Source of the DNA: Agaricus subrufescens
Lineage: Eukaryota > Basidiomycota > Agaricomycetes > Agaricales > Agaricaceae
NCBI GenBank assembly: GCA_029945375.1
Contig: CM057058.1
Span: 2,480,001 to 2,544,000 of the forward strand
Reading direction: 5' to 3'
DNA: 64,000 nucleotides
In this document: positions 35,488 through 46,535 of the stretch, piece by piece
Layout of the letters: every line of letters starts with the position of its first letter
How positions within the stretch are numbered: position 1 is the first letter of the stretch
The notes under the pieces: model-generated
What the model saw: only the letters and a program-made list of their open reading frames with translations
Databases searched by the model: none
Told to the model about the DNA's origin: nothing
Made by a program: the position numbers and the translations under genes

Positions 35488-36489
35488 GTTTGGCCCCTTT
35501 CTGAGTTGCATTCACTCTTTCATCTATTGTATGCGTGAAACCGCGGAGTTCGTCAAATTGGCTCATGCCTGCCAAGTCGTCGCCCAGTTTCACTTCGACA
35601 GCCGAGTACATGTGTACTTTATGTATAGCATTGCTGTACTTGTTATTTTTGAATTCATTAGAAAACTTTTTAGGAGCCATCTTTTATCTCTTGCAGTAGC
35701 CACGTCCTGGCCACGTCTGACGGAATGAACGACTATTTGAAGTTCTCATAAGGACAACGGTAAGTACCCGGGGCTGGTGACTGCTTCCCAACATGGAGTA
35801 CGGCTTGTCATAAATTCTCAACGAAGGTGCGAAGATCATGTTTCAACTCATATGGTTATCTTGCGCGGGCAAAACGGAGTCGAATAGGTCTCATATACTT
35901 GGGCTGAATTGCTGCGTTCGAGCACAAACCAGTGCATGTTCCATCGGGGCTATCAGCGGTCCCATCACTCCTCATCTTATTTCCTAGTGGTGGCGCTGGG
36001 CAACCAAGGGCAAGTCGAAAGCATGAGAAAATCTTCATCAACTCTACCCAGGCCTCAGGGTCGTCGAGTTGAGAGTATATCATGGATCCATCATTACTTG
36101 TGTATCAGTCGACAGATGCAATCCTGACAGGCTGACAGAGGAAGATTGATGGCCCGCGGAGCACAGTCGCAGTGACGCAGTAATTTACAGTCTAATCCAC
36201 GCACTCGTCCCGCCTTCTTTTGTGAGGACAGTGCGGGGGATCCTACCCGTTTGAACTTTGCGCCCGAGGGACGAATATTTTAGGATTTATCGGCCGGATC
36301 AGATATTTCATAAGCACATACGTGTTCTCGTGACGGCGTTCAGGTTTTGATCGTTTATCATGGTGCAACGTTGATATGTACTCTGGACTAGTCAATCCAC
36401 AAACTACTTCCTTCAAGACATCTATTTAAACGTACCCAACTCCAGCTCCCATAACCCTTTTTTTTTACCCTTTCACAAGTTGCTGAGCG
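35488..36489. other. Intergenic region PUS7-MFS with a doubtful small reading frame
   Basis: No recognised gene in about 1 kb. On the minus strand an ATG at 35680 in good context (AAAAGATGG) opens MAPKKFSNEFKNNKYSNAIH and runs into the 3' end of PUS7; a second minus-strand frame starts at 36083 (MIYSQLDDPEAWVELMKIFS). Neither resembles a known family and both lack support. The 3' part, 36200-36489, is likely the MFS promoter. Confidence 0.35.
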
Positions 36490-38221
36490 ATGGCGAAAGT
36501 AGAGACCATCGTTTTTCTCTCACTCGTTCTCGACCTCTTCGCTTTCACAATCCCACTACCCTTATTTCCTCGCTTGATAGAATGGTACACTTTGGTACGT
36601 GTTCCATACCTCGTGTGCTGAGAGTAACGCTCACGGTATTCTGTTTCACAGAAAGAAAGTTCTGACCCTAATGGATTACTTTCTTTGACTTTGCGTTCGG
36701 TGTCGTATCTTAGGAATCTGTTATACATCCCAAGCGGACAATCCAAACGATGGGATATTGTGCTTCTTGGTGGGCTCATGGGCTCACTCTTCTCGTACGT
36801 TTAACTGTCCTATCATTCATCTATTTAAAATATTCAGCAATGTATACAGGACCCTCCAATTCTTCGTTTCCCCTATAATTGGCTCCCTTTCCGATAAATA
36901 TGGCCGCAAACGCATTCTCCTCATAACAATGATTGGAAACATACTTTCCGCTCTTGTGTGAGTCATCATCACTATAACAACACGTATACATACCAATGGC
37001 TTCAATCTAGATGGGTGAAATCTACCACGTTTGCTTCGTATGCACTTTCTCGGGTTATTGGAGGATTGAGTGAAGGAAATGTCCAATTAGCTATGTGAGT
37101 AAGAAGCAATCAGACCTCCCCTATTCTCCTGACCAGAATCTCCTCTCAGTGCCATTCTCTCCGATGTGACTTCCCAAGCTACAAGGTCAAAAGCGCTAGC
37201 CCATGTCGGAATTGCCTTTGCCATCTGCTTCTGTATTGGTCCCCCTATTGGCGCATACTTTGCATCAAGACCTCCACCCGCTTTGAACCAATGGGGCATT
37301 GAACTCAACGTGTATGCTATCCCCGCAGCAATCACACTCGTGCTGTTGATAGCGGAAACTGTTTTCCTTATCGTCGCCCTCCCGGAAACACGCAAGACCA
37401 GCGGAAAACAAGGAACGAATGACGTGGTCTCCAAGGCGAACCCGAGAAGTTACAAACTCGATGCCAACACCCGGATCAAAATCCTCAAATCCTTACGCAA
37501 ATTCCATTTCCAATTCCTGGCCATCTTCTCCGGCGTGGAATACACTCTTACTTTCCTTACTTTCGATTGTAAGAATTCTTTCCTTTTTTTCGATGCTGAT
37601 TGACTTGATTTAACTTGATGCTGTTCATCTAGTACTGGATTGGACTAATGTACAAAACGGAAAACTTATTGGCTGCGTCGGCATCATTAGTGCCCTTGTC
37701 CAAGGGGGTTACGTCCGACGGGCTATGTCACAGGTCGGAGAGGGCGTAATCGCGAAACGCGGCGTCTCAAGCTGTGTCGTAGCCCTCGTCCTCTTGGCGG
37801 TATTACCCATCTACGCCAACAGAAACGCCGAATATATGGCTGTGAAAATACTACAGGCAGCTGCGGTTTGCATGGCCTTCACTAGCGCTACAGTTGTCAA
37901 TTCTTTGACGGCCTTCGCTTCCCTACAATGCGACGAACCCGGCATTGATGAAGTCACGGGCAAGCCCCTCGAGGAACATCCGGACCTGGTCAAAGGAAAA
38001 GCTCTAGGACATTTCCGCTCTGCCGGCCAACTGGGTCGCGCCGTCGGCCCTATCTTAGGTGCGTTTCAATATCAATTTGCTGTTCAATATTCTCAATGCC
38101 ATTTAAAGCCTGCGCCTCTTATTGGACTATAGGACCTAGCTACACATATGCGATCTCTGCTCTGATGATGTTATCATTATCCATTGCTATGAAGCCACTC
38201 GCTATGACAAAGACTGTATAG
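36490..38221 (+). CDS. Major facilitator superfamily transporter (MFSD10/TetA-like)
   Basis: Seven exons (36490-36594, 36652-36794, 36850-36957, 37011-37094, 37150-37568, 37633-38058, 38133-38221) give 457 aa with about 12 hydrophobic segments. It starts MAKVETIVFLSLVLDLFAFT. The MFS signature after the second helix is clear (IGSLSDKYGRKRILLITMIG), with SRVIGGLSEGNVQLAIAILS and AFAICFCIGPPIGAYFASRP in the N-half. The second half has GCVGIISALVQGGYVRR and GHFRSAGQLGRAVGPILGPS. The arrangement fits the drug:proton antiporter-like MFSD10 subfamily of eukaryotes; the substrate is unknown. A central cytosolic loop (PETRKTSGKQGTNDVVSK) separates the halves. Confidence 0.9.
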
Positions 38222-38442
38222 ACTAGAGTATGGATTTGTAAAAGAGTGTCATGGCGGAGAGAGTGCGGGATAAATATGTAAATATAATAGCACGCAACTA
38301 AACCAGCCTCTGCTGCGCGAGGTCCCATGATTCAAAAAAGAAAATAAATACAGAAGGATCAGAATTACTGACTGCGCACGTATATCATCCGGAAACAAAC
38401 GGGTATCCTGACACATTATAAGCAACGTAAGATTGGACCTGG

Positions 38443-40050
38443 TTAATCAAAGATGGGGGGATGCAATCGTGAGGAAGAGTTGCGGGAAGTGCTCCGCCCC
38501 GGAGAGCTCGTTGAATCACCCTGGGATTCATAACGAGCGTGGTGATCTGATGGAGCCTGAAGCCCTGGTTCCAGATCTTGCATCAACCCCCGTTTCTCGG
38601 ATGTAAAAGGATCAGTGCGAGCTCTTGACGTTGAGGACTCGCCTGAACAAGCAGGCTCGAGCTCTATGTCCTGTGATGGTGTAAAGATAGCAGGAAGGAA
38701 GAAAAGGATACCACCGCGTGACCTGCTGCGGCGTGGTCGAGCAGAGGAGCGGGAAGTCTCTTCGTGCGACGAAGTGAAGTTGGCGACTCTGGTCCTAATC
38801 CGTTGATACGCGTCAGCAATAGGACTAGATGTACGCCCAGCGTAGGGTTCGGTCACGGTCGACACGTCTGAGGGAGCTGGCGACGACGACCTGACGTTTA
38901 GAGGGAGGTGTAGAACAGGAACGTCGCCATCGATGGGGGAATTGTCAGAACTGCTCCTTGAAGAGGACGGTTGTTGGGTGATCGATGTCGAAGAATTCCC
39001 GAGTACGAGGTGACAGCGGCCGGAACGGTTTGATATACGTGGTAGTAGAACATCGTATCTTCTGAGGTTGTAGCGTCTCTGGCCTTTGGGAATTTTTATC
39101 AAACCAAGGATGAGAATGATAAGGCCAAGCCACATGAGACCTTTACCCCATGTGCCAAGAAAACCGATGAAGGCGGCATCATCAGCGTGCCAGCTACTGC
39201 CGTAGAAGTGGGAGAAGAAGGAATTGGGAGCTTCACCCTCCTTCGCATTCTTCCCGTAGAGTGACTTGGGGAGGATGCGTACGTCTGTCGTAGCGGTCGC
39301 CGGGTGGGAGGACGTATAGATGCCGTATTGCGCAGAAAGGAACATGGGACCGGTCGAGAACATGACGGTTGGATAGTTGAGGACCCAGGAATGGTCAAAG
39401 GTGTTGAGGTTATGGATGGTTTGTTCCATGAACGGATGTCCTCTTGCGGAGATGATGAGGTCATTGGAGACACCGACGGGGATGGTTTTGGGGAGAATGA
39501 CGGGATACACGAGGAGGGGATCCATCGGACGAAGGCAGCCTATGTCTAGATCTATGTAGATGCCGCCGTAGTGATGGAGGACGAAGTATCGAATGGCATC
39601 TGCACGCTGGATGTTGTATTTGTAGCCATCAAAAGTCTCCAGGAACCATGAGTATTTTTCTGCGATGAATTCTCTGGAGCTGGCATCCGTCCAGAGCATG
39701 TATTCGCTAATGATAACGATAGTGAGGACGAGGCGCGGCAAAGTTTATAGGAACACGGCGTACTAGTCGGGCATCATCTCGCGACACTCCGTGGAGAGGT
39801 TCTGCCAGCGAGTGGGGAGTTCTTCCGTCTTCCAGGTCTGGTGGATGATCTTGGGGACATGCTGGACTTGGTTGTGCTGCGCAGGATCCCAACGGGTGGT
39901 GTTGTCAAGGATGGGGACCTCGAACTCGGAGAGGTAGGCATTCGGGTCTATGGCGAGGTAGTAGGTGACGGAGGAGAGGACGAGGACGGTGCCGACGAGG
40001 AAGAGGGCGAGGACGGAGAGAAAGATGTAGAAGGCCCGTCGTCTGTTCAT
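38443..40050 (-). CDS. Mannosyl-inositol-phosphoceramide synthase catalytic subunit (SUR1/CSG1-like, GT32)
   Basis: Two exons (40050-39764 and 39706-38443) give 516 aa. The protein is a Golgi type II membrane enzyme: an N-terminal anchor (FLSVLALFLVGTVLVLSSV) is followed by the GT32 domain with HVPKIIHQTWKTEELPTRW, YEYMLWTDASSREFIAEKY, and the DxD motif in GGIYIDLDIGCLRPMDPLL. A second hydrophobic helix (GLMWLGLIILILGLIKIP) follows the catalytic domain, as in Sur1/Csh1. It transfers mannose from GDP-mannose to inositol-phosphoceramide. The last about 200 residues are serine/arginine-rich and look disordered, much longer than in yeast. An in-frame CTG-rich extension upstream of 40050 has no ATG, so this start is chosen. 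Confidence 0.93.
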
Positions 40051-40687
40051 GGGAGAGGAGGGCAGGGGCAAGAGGGGGGCTGGGAGCAATCACCATCCTC
40101 TAAATTTCTCGTCCGGCGCCCCTCCGGCCCCTCGCCGGGCTCGGCTCGGCCGCTCCGCTCAGTGCTCCTCTCTGATGGGCTCCACGCGGCGCTGGTGCAG
40201 AAGCCGTTTCTCCGCTCGGGCGATCCCTTTGCTCACCGCAGCCCCAGCGTTATGTCACCTGTCTGCCGGCGTTACAGCGTCTTTCTGTCTATTGTCGCTT
40301 CGCGCTTAATCTACCCGAACATTAAGAACCACCTCTCACCTGGGGGAACCGCCCTTATTCACTGGCTGGGTCCCGTGGAACCCCGCCCCTTCCCTTGGCA
40401 GTCCCTTCGGCCGCCGTTATCTTCTGTTGGTAGTAATCACGCGGGTGTGCTTTTCGGGCAATGCCCCTTGCACAGCCGTTCGTCCTGAGGTGCCGATTCA
40501 CCCGTATCTGGGAAAGCTTCGCAGTTATGCTGCGCTGGCCTAGATACAGGCTCGTTTGACTACCCTGTAATGACATGTGTGTAGCCGTATAAATAAACGC
40601 GCCTATTTTAATCTATATCATATCAAGTAGCCGAACGAACGTTCTCTTAGTCCCTCTGCAAGGAGAAATTAAATTATTATTATTATC
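40051..40687. other. GC-rich intergenic region, function unknown
   Basis: About 640 bases between the MIPC synthase start and the SWT1-like stop. Bases 40100-40560 are clearly GC-richer than other spacers in the window and have no convincing coding frame. Near 40587 there is a TATA-like GTATAAATAAA. I could not match it to a tRNA, snRNA, SRP, RNase P or MRP consensus. It may be promoter DNA with a CpG-rich composition or an unrecognised non-coding RNA. Confidence 0.4.
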
Positions 40688-42108
40688 CTATGAATACTCC
40701 GCCTTCAAGTACTGTTCGAACAATTCCACGTCCCGTAGGATAGTTTGGTCCTCCCAACTTTCCCCAATCTGCCTCAAACTCATTCCAGCAGCTCTCCATG
40801 CACTCGCAGACCACTCGACACCAGAGAGGGCACCACCCCCGGAATATGCGGGCTTCAGAAACCGTTCTAACGGTGGTTCGGGCTGCGCAAACGTAATTCT
40901 CTTCTTGTGTTGCAGGTATTCCAGACAATCACCGGCATCCCACTCTCCAATCGGTTTATCATTTTGCTGCCATCTGGGGGCATATTTCGACACCGACACA
41001 CCACTTTTCTTTTTGTTCTCGAACCCCAGCAGCGCATCCCCGCCCACTCGCCGTACGAGTGCCCGAAGGTGCGGTACAAACCGTTCGATGACTTGCTCAT
41101 GCACCAATGTCGCTTGGGGTACACTTTCTACCCGTAACTCCTCATCTATCATCATCTCATCGTCTTGTTTCCGGTTACTCGCCTGCGCACGATGTTTCTC
41201 GACAACCCGTCCCAAAACATCTCGGTAATCCGGCAGAATCCTCTGCATGTGTTTCACCAGATCCTGACTCGTATATTTGTGTGAAGGTGGCGGTTCAATG
41301 AAGAGAAGCCCTTTCGAATATACTTCATGATCGACCATAGCTTCCACACCTCAATCCATCGCTCACCTTCATGATCGCATCGAAGGCAAAGGTTCTTGTC
41401 ACCAGTATACATAATAGTAGGTGCACTCGAACGGAAATAAGCGCAGCAATCAAGAATTATTTCATCATTCGACACCGGTGCCTGTACACACCATCAACAT
41501 ATATACATAATATATTTATACAACATGATACCAAAAACTCACCTCCCCCTTCTCCCTAACCTTCCAATTCTTCGTCGACTTGCAAGTCTCGCGTTGAGCC
41601 TGCCCCTTCACAACAGGCTTTGGCAGATCCTTCCGCGTAACCTCCCGCATCATCCAGTCAGTGGCGTTCCTAGCAGCCCGCCCAATACTCGGTTGATTCT
41701 TCTGGCTTCATGATAAACCGCGTCATTTCACCACCAATCAAACTGCTGACCACAGTATACAGCACAATACGTACAAGTCAAGCTCATTCAGAACAATTCC
41801 CGGACAGATTAACACAATCGGCGCGCTCGCGACCACGATATCCTCCACCAGATTCTTGAGTATATGAAGGTGATGTAAGAGGATATTCGTGTCCAACACG
41901 ATATAGATAGTGTCGCTAGTTACGGACTTGAATAAACAAAAAGATCCAACCTATGAGATAATAGTACATGAATATAACGTAGGACATACTTGCATTTCGA
42001 AATCTTGATTGGCGACATCGTCAAGACGCTGCAGTTGCGCTGACCGGAAATGAAGTTGATCCTGGCAGTGCGAGAATGTATTACCCACCACTCGTGTTCG
42101 GAGGCCAT
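40688..42108 (-). CDS. SWT1-like PIN-domain endoribonuclease
   Basis: Best model: 42108-42085, 42061-41990, 41926-41775, 41705-41543, 41481-41367, 41349-40688; about 395 aa. Swt1 cleaves unspliced pre-mRNP at nuclear pores in yeast. PIN acidic positions are visible: TIYIVLDTNILLHHLHILKN, PGIVLNELDFQKNQPSIGRA, and TIMYTGDKNLCLR, followed by VEAMVDHEVYSKGLLFIEPP. Two junctions are odd. A 17-nt segment (41366-41350) starts GTGAGC and ends AG; dropping it restores frame and the exact family spacing after DKNL. The first 23-nt gap (42084-42062) also starts GT and ends AG, and is the only way I found to link an ATG to DQLHFRSAQLQRLDDVANQD. Either intron collapse in assembly, real ultra-short introns or frameshifts could explain them. 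Confidence 0.72.
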
Positions 42109-42464
42109 CTGCTCTGCTGTGACATGAGCGGATGCAAAGTCAGAAGGAGTCAGAGTCGAGCAGAAGTGAGGCTGAGACTAAACTATAAACATGCTTTGCT
42201 TGTACATATAAATATTTATTTTTGGTAAAATTAATTAATACACATGATCATACCCGAAGCATCGCTAATTTGGATTACCTCGTACCATCCTCACACAAAA
42301 CATTCCATAGAGTACACTTGAATTGCTATCTATTTTCTAACGTGCACTGAGGAATACATTAATGTATCATGCCAATAACAATAACACATGTGTTGTGAGT
42401 ATCCAAATGCGAATGCGGTATAATGCCTAAACAAATCCAGGTCCTTAAATGAGACAAGAAAACG
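42109..42464. other. Spacer between PCF11 3' end and SWT1-like gene
   Basis: These 356 bases hold the promoter of the SWT1-like gene and the PCF11 3' flank. The sequence is AT-rich with a run TTTTGGTAAAATTAATTAA. No gene or RNA is recognised. Confidence 0.5.
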
Positions 42465-44914
42465 CTATGATTGTGCCAGAGCCAGCTTTTTTGCAGGTGG
42501 CGTTTGAGCCAACTCGTTCACGTTGCTGAGTTCATCATGCTCAATCTTTCGTTTGACACCGACATACTTGGATGGTGACGACGTTGGCGATCTTGACGGT
42601 GATCTTGTTGCTCTCACAAGCGGGGGCGTGGTACGTGATGATACTACCTCAGGTGTACTACCTCGACTTCCCATTCCAGTCTCATTTTTGAGTCGCGTTA
42701 CTAAATTATTCGCTGCTGCTGCCTCTGCACGACACGTAGCATGGTATACCTGATAATGAAACATCAGGATGCGTTCCAGAACATCACGATTGGACCACTC
42801 ACTCTATCATCCTTCTTAACTGCGTTCCGCCATACCCATTCCTCTTCGTCTTCGAGAAATTCAATCTGCAATGTTTCTTTACATATCGGGCACGATAATG
42901 GCTTAGCTTCGTCACCAGGTGGAATAGTAATATATTGCGACTTCAGGCTAGCTTGTGATTGCACTTTCTCTGTCGGGGCAACGTTCTTCTCATGAGTGTC
43001 TCTACTTCGCGAAGACTGAAGGTTTTGAACACTTGAAAGTTCCTGGACCCAGTCCTGTAGCGATGATTAGAGTCGGTCAAGGTAAAAGCTGCGGAATAAA
43101 CTCACCTCGACGCTGGTGAACCAACTCCGGTCGTGTCCTCGACCAAGGCTCTGATTCAACTTGCGATTCTGCTTGAAATGTAGATCTAAATGATCTTCCA
43201 ACTGCTTCTTTCCTAGAGTAGTATCAGGGTATCGAATTCCACATTGTTGGCATTGGAGTGAGAGATAATCATAGAGTAGGTCCGGGATAGGAACATGAGG
43301 GTCATCTCTAAATTGAACGGTCAGAATCAGAGTAGGGACAATGGAGAAATGAACATACACAGAGTTTTCGACTAGATTTGCCTCCATCTTCTCAGAAAGA
43401 ATTCGTTTGCGATAATTAGCCCGAGCCTCCCTAATAGCATTCATATCTTCCATTGAAGGGCTTGTAGTTTTTGTTTCTGCTGGTTCCACCGGCTCTGCTT
43501 TTGAGGAAGTTGACTCTCCTTGGGGGTTTGAAACAAGCCCGGACTTCATCAATGATGACAAAATATTAGTAATATTGAGTTGAGCTGTATCGACAGAAGC
43601 TGAGGACGTAGGCACTGGAGCAGGCGGTAATAGAGACGTCGGAGGCTCAGTTTTCGTCTGAGGGAAAACGGATGAAGATGTAGGAAATCCGCTCGGTGCA
43701 GGAGGATATGCATTAGGAGCTGGCGGTGCAAATTGTGGAACCTGTGGAACCGACCACTGAGGCTGGGAGGGAGCCGGTTGTTGAGCAGGTGTCGAACGAA
43801 CAAGTCCACGAAGCTGCGTTAGGATTTGCGTTAACTCCTCTTGGGATACACCTGCTTCTACGAGATTTCGCAACTTGTATGATGATTTAGACTCGTATCG
43901 AATGAGTGAAGACGAGAGCACATACCTGAACAAGAACCTGAATGTGGTGCTTTGAGACAAGGTCATTCGGATTGGCTGCAGTCGCTCGTTCTTTTGCTTG
44001 TAAGGCAAAATTTAACTCGCTCATGACTTGCGTTTTCGTAATCTGACCAGGACCCTGTGATGAATGAGCAAAATATGGGGGATAAACTGTGCGAATAATG
44101 CTCACAGCTTGATCGCCCCAGATGCCCCGTTCGATAGCCATTTGGGGTCCGAGGCCAAACAATTCTTTTCCGTTGGGTGCGCCGGTACGCCATGTCAGTA
44201 GCATCTCGTCCATTTTGCTGCGGGTACCATCGTCCACCGCCCTGTAGGTGTCGAGAAAGAGGGGAATGACAAAGGATGCGAATACACGAGCATACGGCTC
44301 ATAGACATTTTTCGAGATCGCGTCGAGAAGATAGAAGGCGGGAAGCTTCATCCAAGGAGGTACCTGATCATTTACCAGATATAGAAGTTTAGTCAGCAAA
44401 TCCATGGAATGATTACAAAGCAGAAAAAACGAGTGAGCAATACCCTTGAGGCATAAGGCTCTGATGTTAGGTTTCATGTCATGCTCAGGTGTACGAACTA
44501 CAGTATGTACATAGTGTAGCAAAGCAACCAGCGTCCATGGATTACGATAAGTCCCCCAGTAGTTCGCATGCCGCTAGAGCAATCATAGAGACATAGCTGA
44601 AAAAAATCGACACTCACCTTCCGGATGTGACTGTCCAAACACTGTGCCACGACATCTGCATATCGGGAGTAATCCTGGGCGTAGAAAGACAAGTTTTGAA
44701 TAATTGGTCGGGAGTTGAATTGAAGTTGATCGAGGCGGCTGCTATAATCCCTGCGAAAAGCTGCTGGGTCAATGTAGGCGGAGTGCGGAGCAGAATGAGG
44801 TATAGGCTGAGGATGACCAGGCTGCTGAGGATACTGGTACTGATATGCGCCAGGAGCAGCATAGTTCGGGCCACCATATGATGGTCCATAATAATTCTGC
44901 GAATAAAGTGACAT
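42465..44914 (-). CDS. PCF11: mRNA 3'-end processing factor PCF11
   Basis: Seven exons (44914-44618, 44363-44106, 44054-43926, 43873-43359, 43307-43106, 43054-42803, 42749-42465) give about 645 aa. Pcf11 is the cleavage factor IA subunit that binds the RNA polymerase II C-terminal repeat. The CTD-interacting domain runs from about residue 45 (RRDYSSRLDQLQFNSRPII) through SHIRKVPPWMKLPAFYLLDA and ISKNVYEPYARVFASFVIPL. Two zinc fingers flank the Clp1-binding region: CQQCGIRYPDTTLGKKQLED with HLDLHF, and LSCPICKETLQIEFLEDEEE with a following YHATC. WFTSVEDWVQ is the usual link. The first intron is unusually long (254 nt) and contains an open stretch; see findings. Confidence 0.93.
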
Positions 44915-45629
44915 TTCAAAGTACGCAAAAGCACGAAGAACTCGACTCGAATGCGGGCAAAGGGATGTAACCTCAGGCCGATTCCAATATATCGAGACGA
45001 ACTATCCGGACGACGGGTGTGGTGGCGGAGGTGTTTTATTTAATAGGTCACACAACTTGCCACAGACAACGCGACGGCGACGAAAAATGCTTGAGATGGT
45101 GGTTGAGAACAAAACACTCGTGGCCAGCTCGGAGCATTTGCACTCATTTTGAAACTCCGACTCAAACCTCTTGTCAACCTCTGATCGTAATTCAACATCA
45201 CCGTAACCACTAATGACTCAGAGCTATGGACGGGGCCTGGACGGGGCCCGATTTCTGCGCCGATCTGTTACGCTGTGCAAAACATAATGTGGTTGACGGC
45301 CGGGGGCTTTACCGAGATGAGTCGAGGCGCTGTTGCATTGCCGGCTGAGGCTCGATTAGGGTGATGTCCCGATATGGACAACGATATTATGTCAGCCGAT
45401 CTGGAATCCCGCGCATATGCGGACAACCTATCCCCACCCATAGCCAAAAAGTCACCGCCCAAGGTATGTCCAAGGTCATTATTGTCAAGAAGCCACGCCC
45501 AACGCATCGTACGACGCTGTCGCTCTTATCTGGTACCGTTTTTGTTGAGAACGGTGGACCAGAAGTGTTGGATGCGCAGAAGGGGCTCGAGATGACCTTA
45601 CGACTGACATGATCTTGATGCTTTTAGAC
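44915..45629. promoter_or_regulatory. Divergent promoter PCF11/RPL9 with probable 5'-UTR intron of RPL9
   Basis: 715 bases between divergent starts. Just before the RPL9 ATG there is an acceptor-like TGCTTTTAG, and a good donor AAGGTATGT at 45461-45469; together they would make a 164-nt intron (45464-45627) in the RPL9 5' UTR. ATGs upstream of it (for example 45374) would be out of frame with RPL9 after splicing. No other gene is seen. Confidence 0.45.
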
Positions 45630-46354
45630 ATGCGCGATATCCTCAAGACCGAAGAACTCGAGATCCCGGAAGGCGTAGACATCACCATCCAGTCCCGCCT
45701 CATTACCGTCACTGGTCCCCGTGGCACTCTCAAGAAGAGCGTGCGACATGTGGACATGGACATCCGGTTATTGAAGGGCAAGACGACTAAAGTCAGCCTT
45801 GCAGTATGGCAAGGTGGCCGCAAGCACGTTGCATGTCTGCGGACGATTCGCAGTCTCATTAACAACATGGTTACTGGAGTGACCAAAGTATGTTTTATTC
45901 TTGAGCCATCATCAGAGACTAACATTCTTTCTAAAGGGCTTCCAATACAAAATGCGTGCTGTCTACGCCCATTTCCCTATCAACTGCATAATTCAGGGTG
46001 ATGGAGACTCCCTTGAAATTCGTAACTTCTTGGGCGAGAAGGTATTTGAATAAATCATGATAATCACAGCCAGTTTCTAACGAGCGTACAGACCGTGCGC
46101 CATGTGAACATGTTAAGCGGTGTGGTCGTGTCGGAGTCAAAAAACCAGAAAGATGAGTTGATCATAGAGGGTAATGATGTTGACAATGTCTCTCAGTCAG
46201 GTGAGTAGTAACGAAACTGATTTTTGATATCTCTGTTAAGTGTTGTACCATAGCCGCATCCATCCAAGGCGTATGTCGCGTCCGCAACAAAGATATTCGT
46301 AAATTCCTCGACGGTATCTACGTGTCAGACAAAGGCACAATTGTCAAAGAATGA
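45630..46354 (+). CDS. RPL9: 60S ribosomal protein L9
   Basis: Four exons (45630-45887, 45937-46041, 46092-46200, 46254-46354) give 190 aa, the normal size for cytosolic uL6. The sequence starts [20 protein letters not shown] and has [53 protein letters not shown], and [20 protein letters not shown] near the end, with the acidic-free tail KGTIVKE. The start is the first ATG in frame that matches the family. An acceptor-like site lies 2 nt upstream, so an untranslated first exon is likely, as is common in fungal ribosomal-protein genes. Confidence 0.96.
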
Positions 46355-46535
46355 GATGTCTTTCTACTCATACGTCACCTGGTGCATTATCTCTCATGTC
46401 TTATGCCATGACAATAAAACCATTTATTGCGGCGTGGTCTTTCGTGAAGAATCATAAAGCAATCACAAGCAGTTGTGAACACTATTTGGTAGTATAGTTA
46501 ATGACAAGCTATTAGTGCATTGATACATCGAGCAA

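Noticed and set aside
39841..40488. 215-codon plus-strand frame opposite the MIPC synthase start
   Set aside because: It mirrors the conserved coding strand and is repetitive Glu/Gly; no independent support.
45361..45612. Upstream frame before RPL9 as a separate gene
   Set aside because: More likely the RPL9 5' UTR and its intron; no similarity and out of frame with RPL9.
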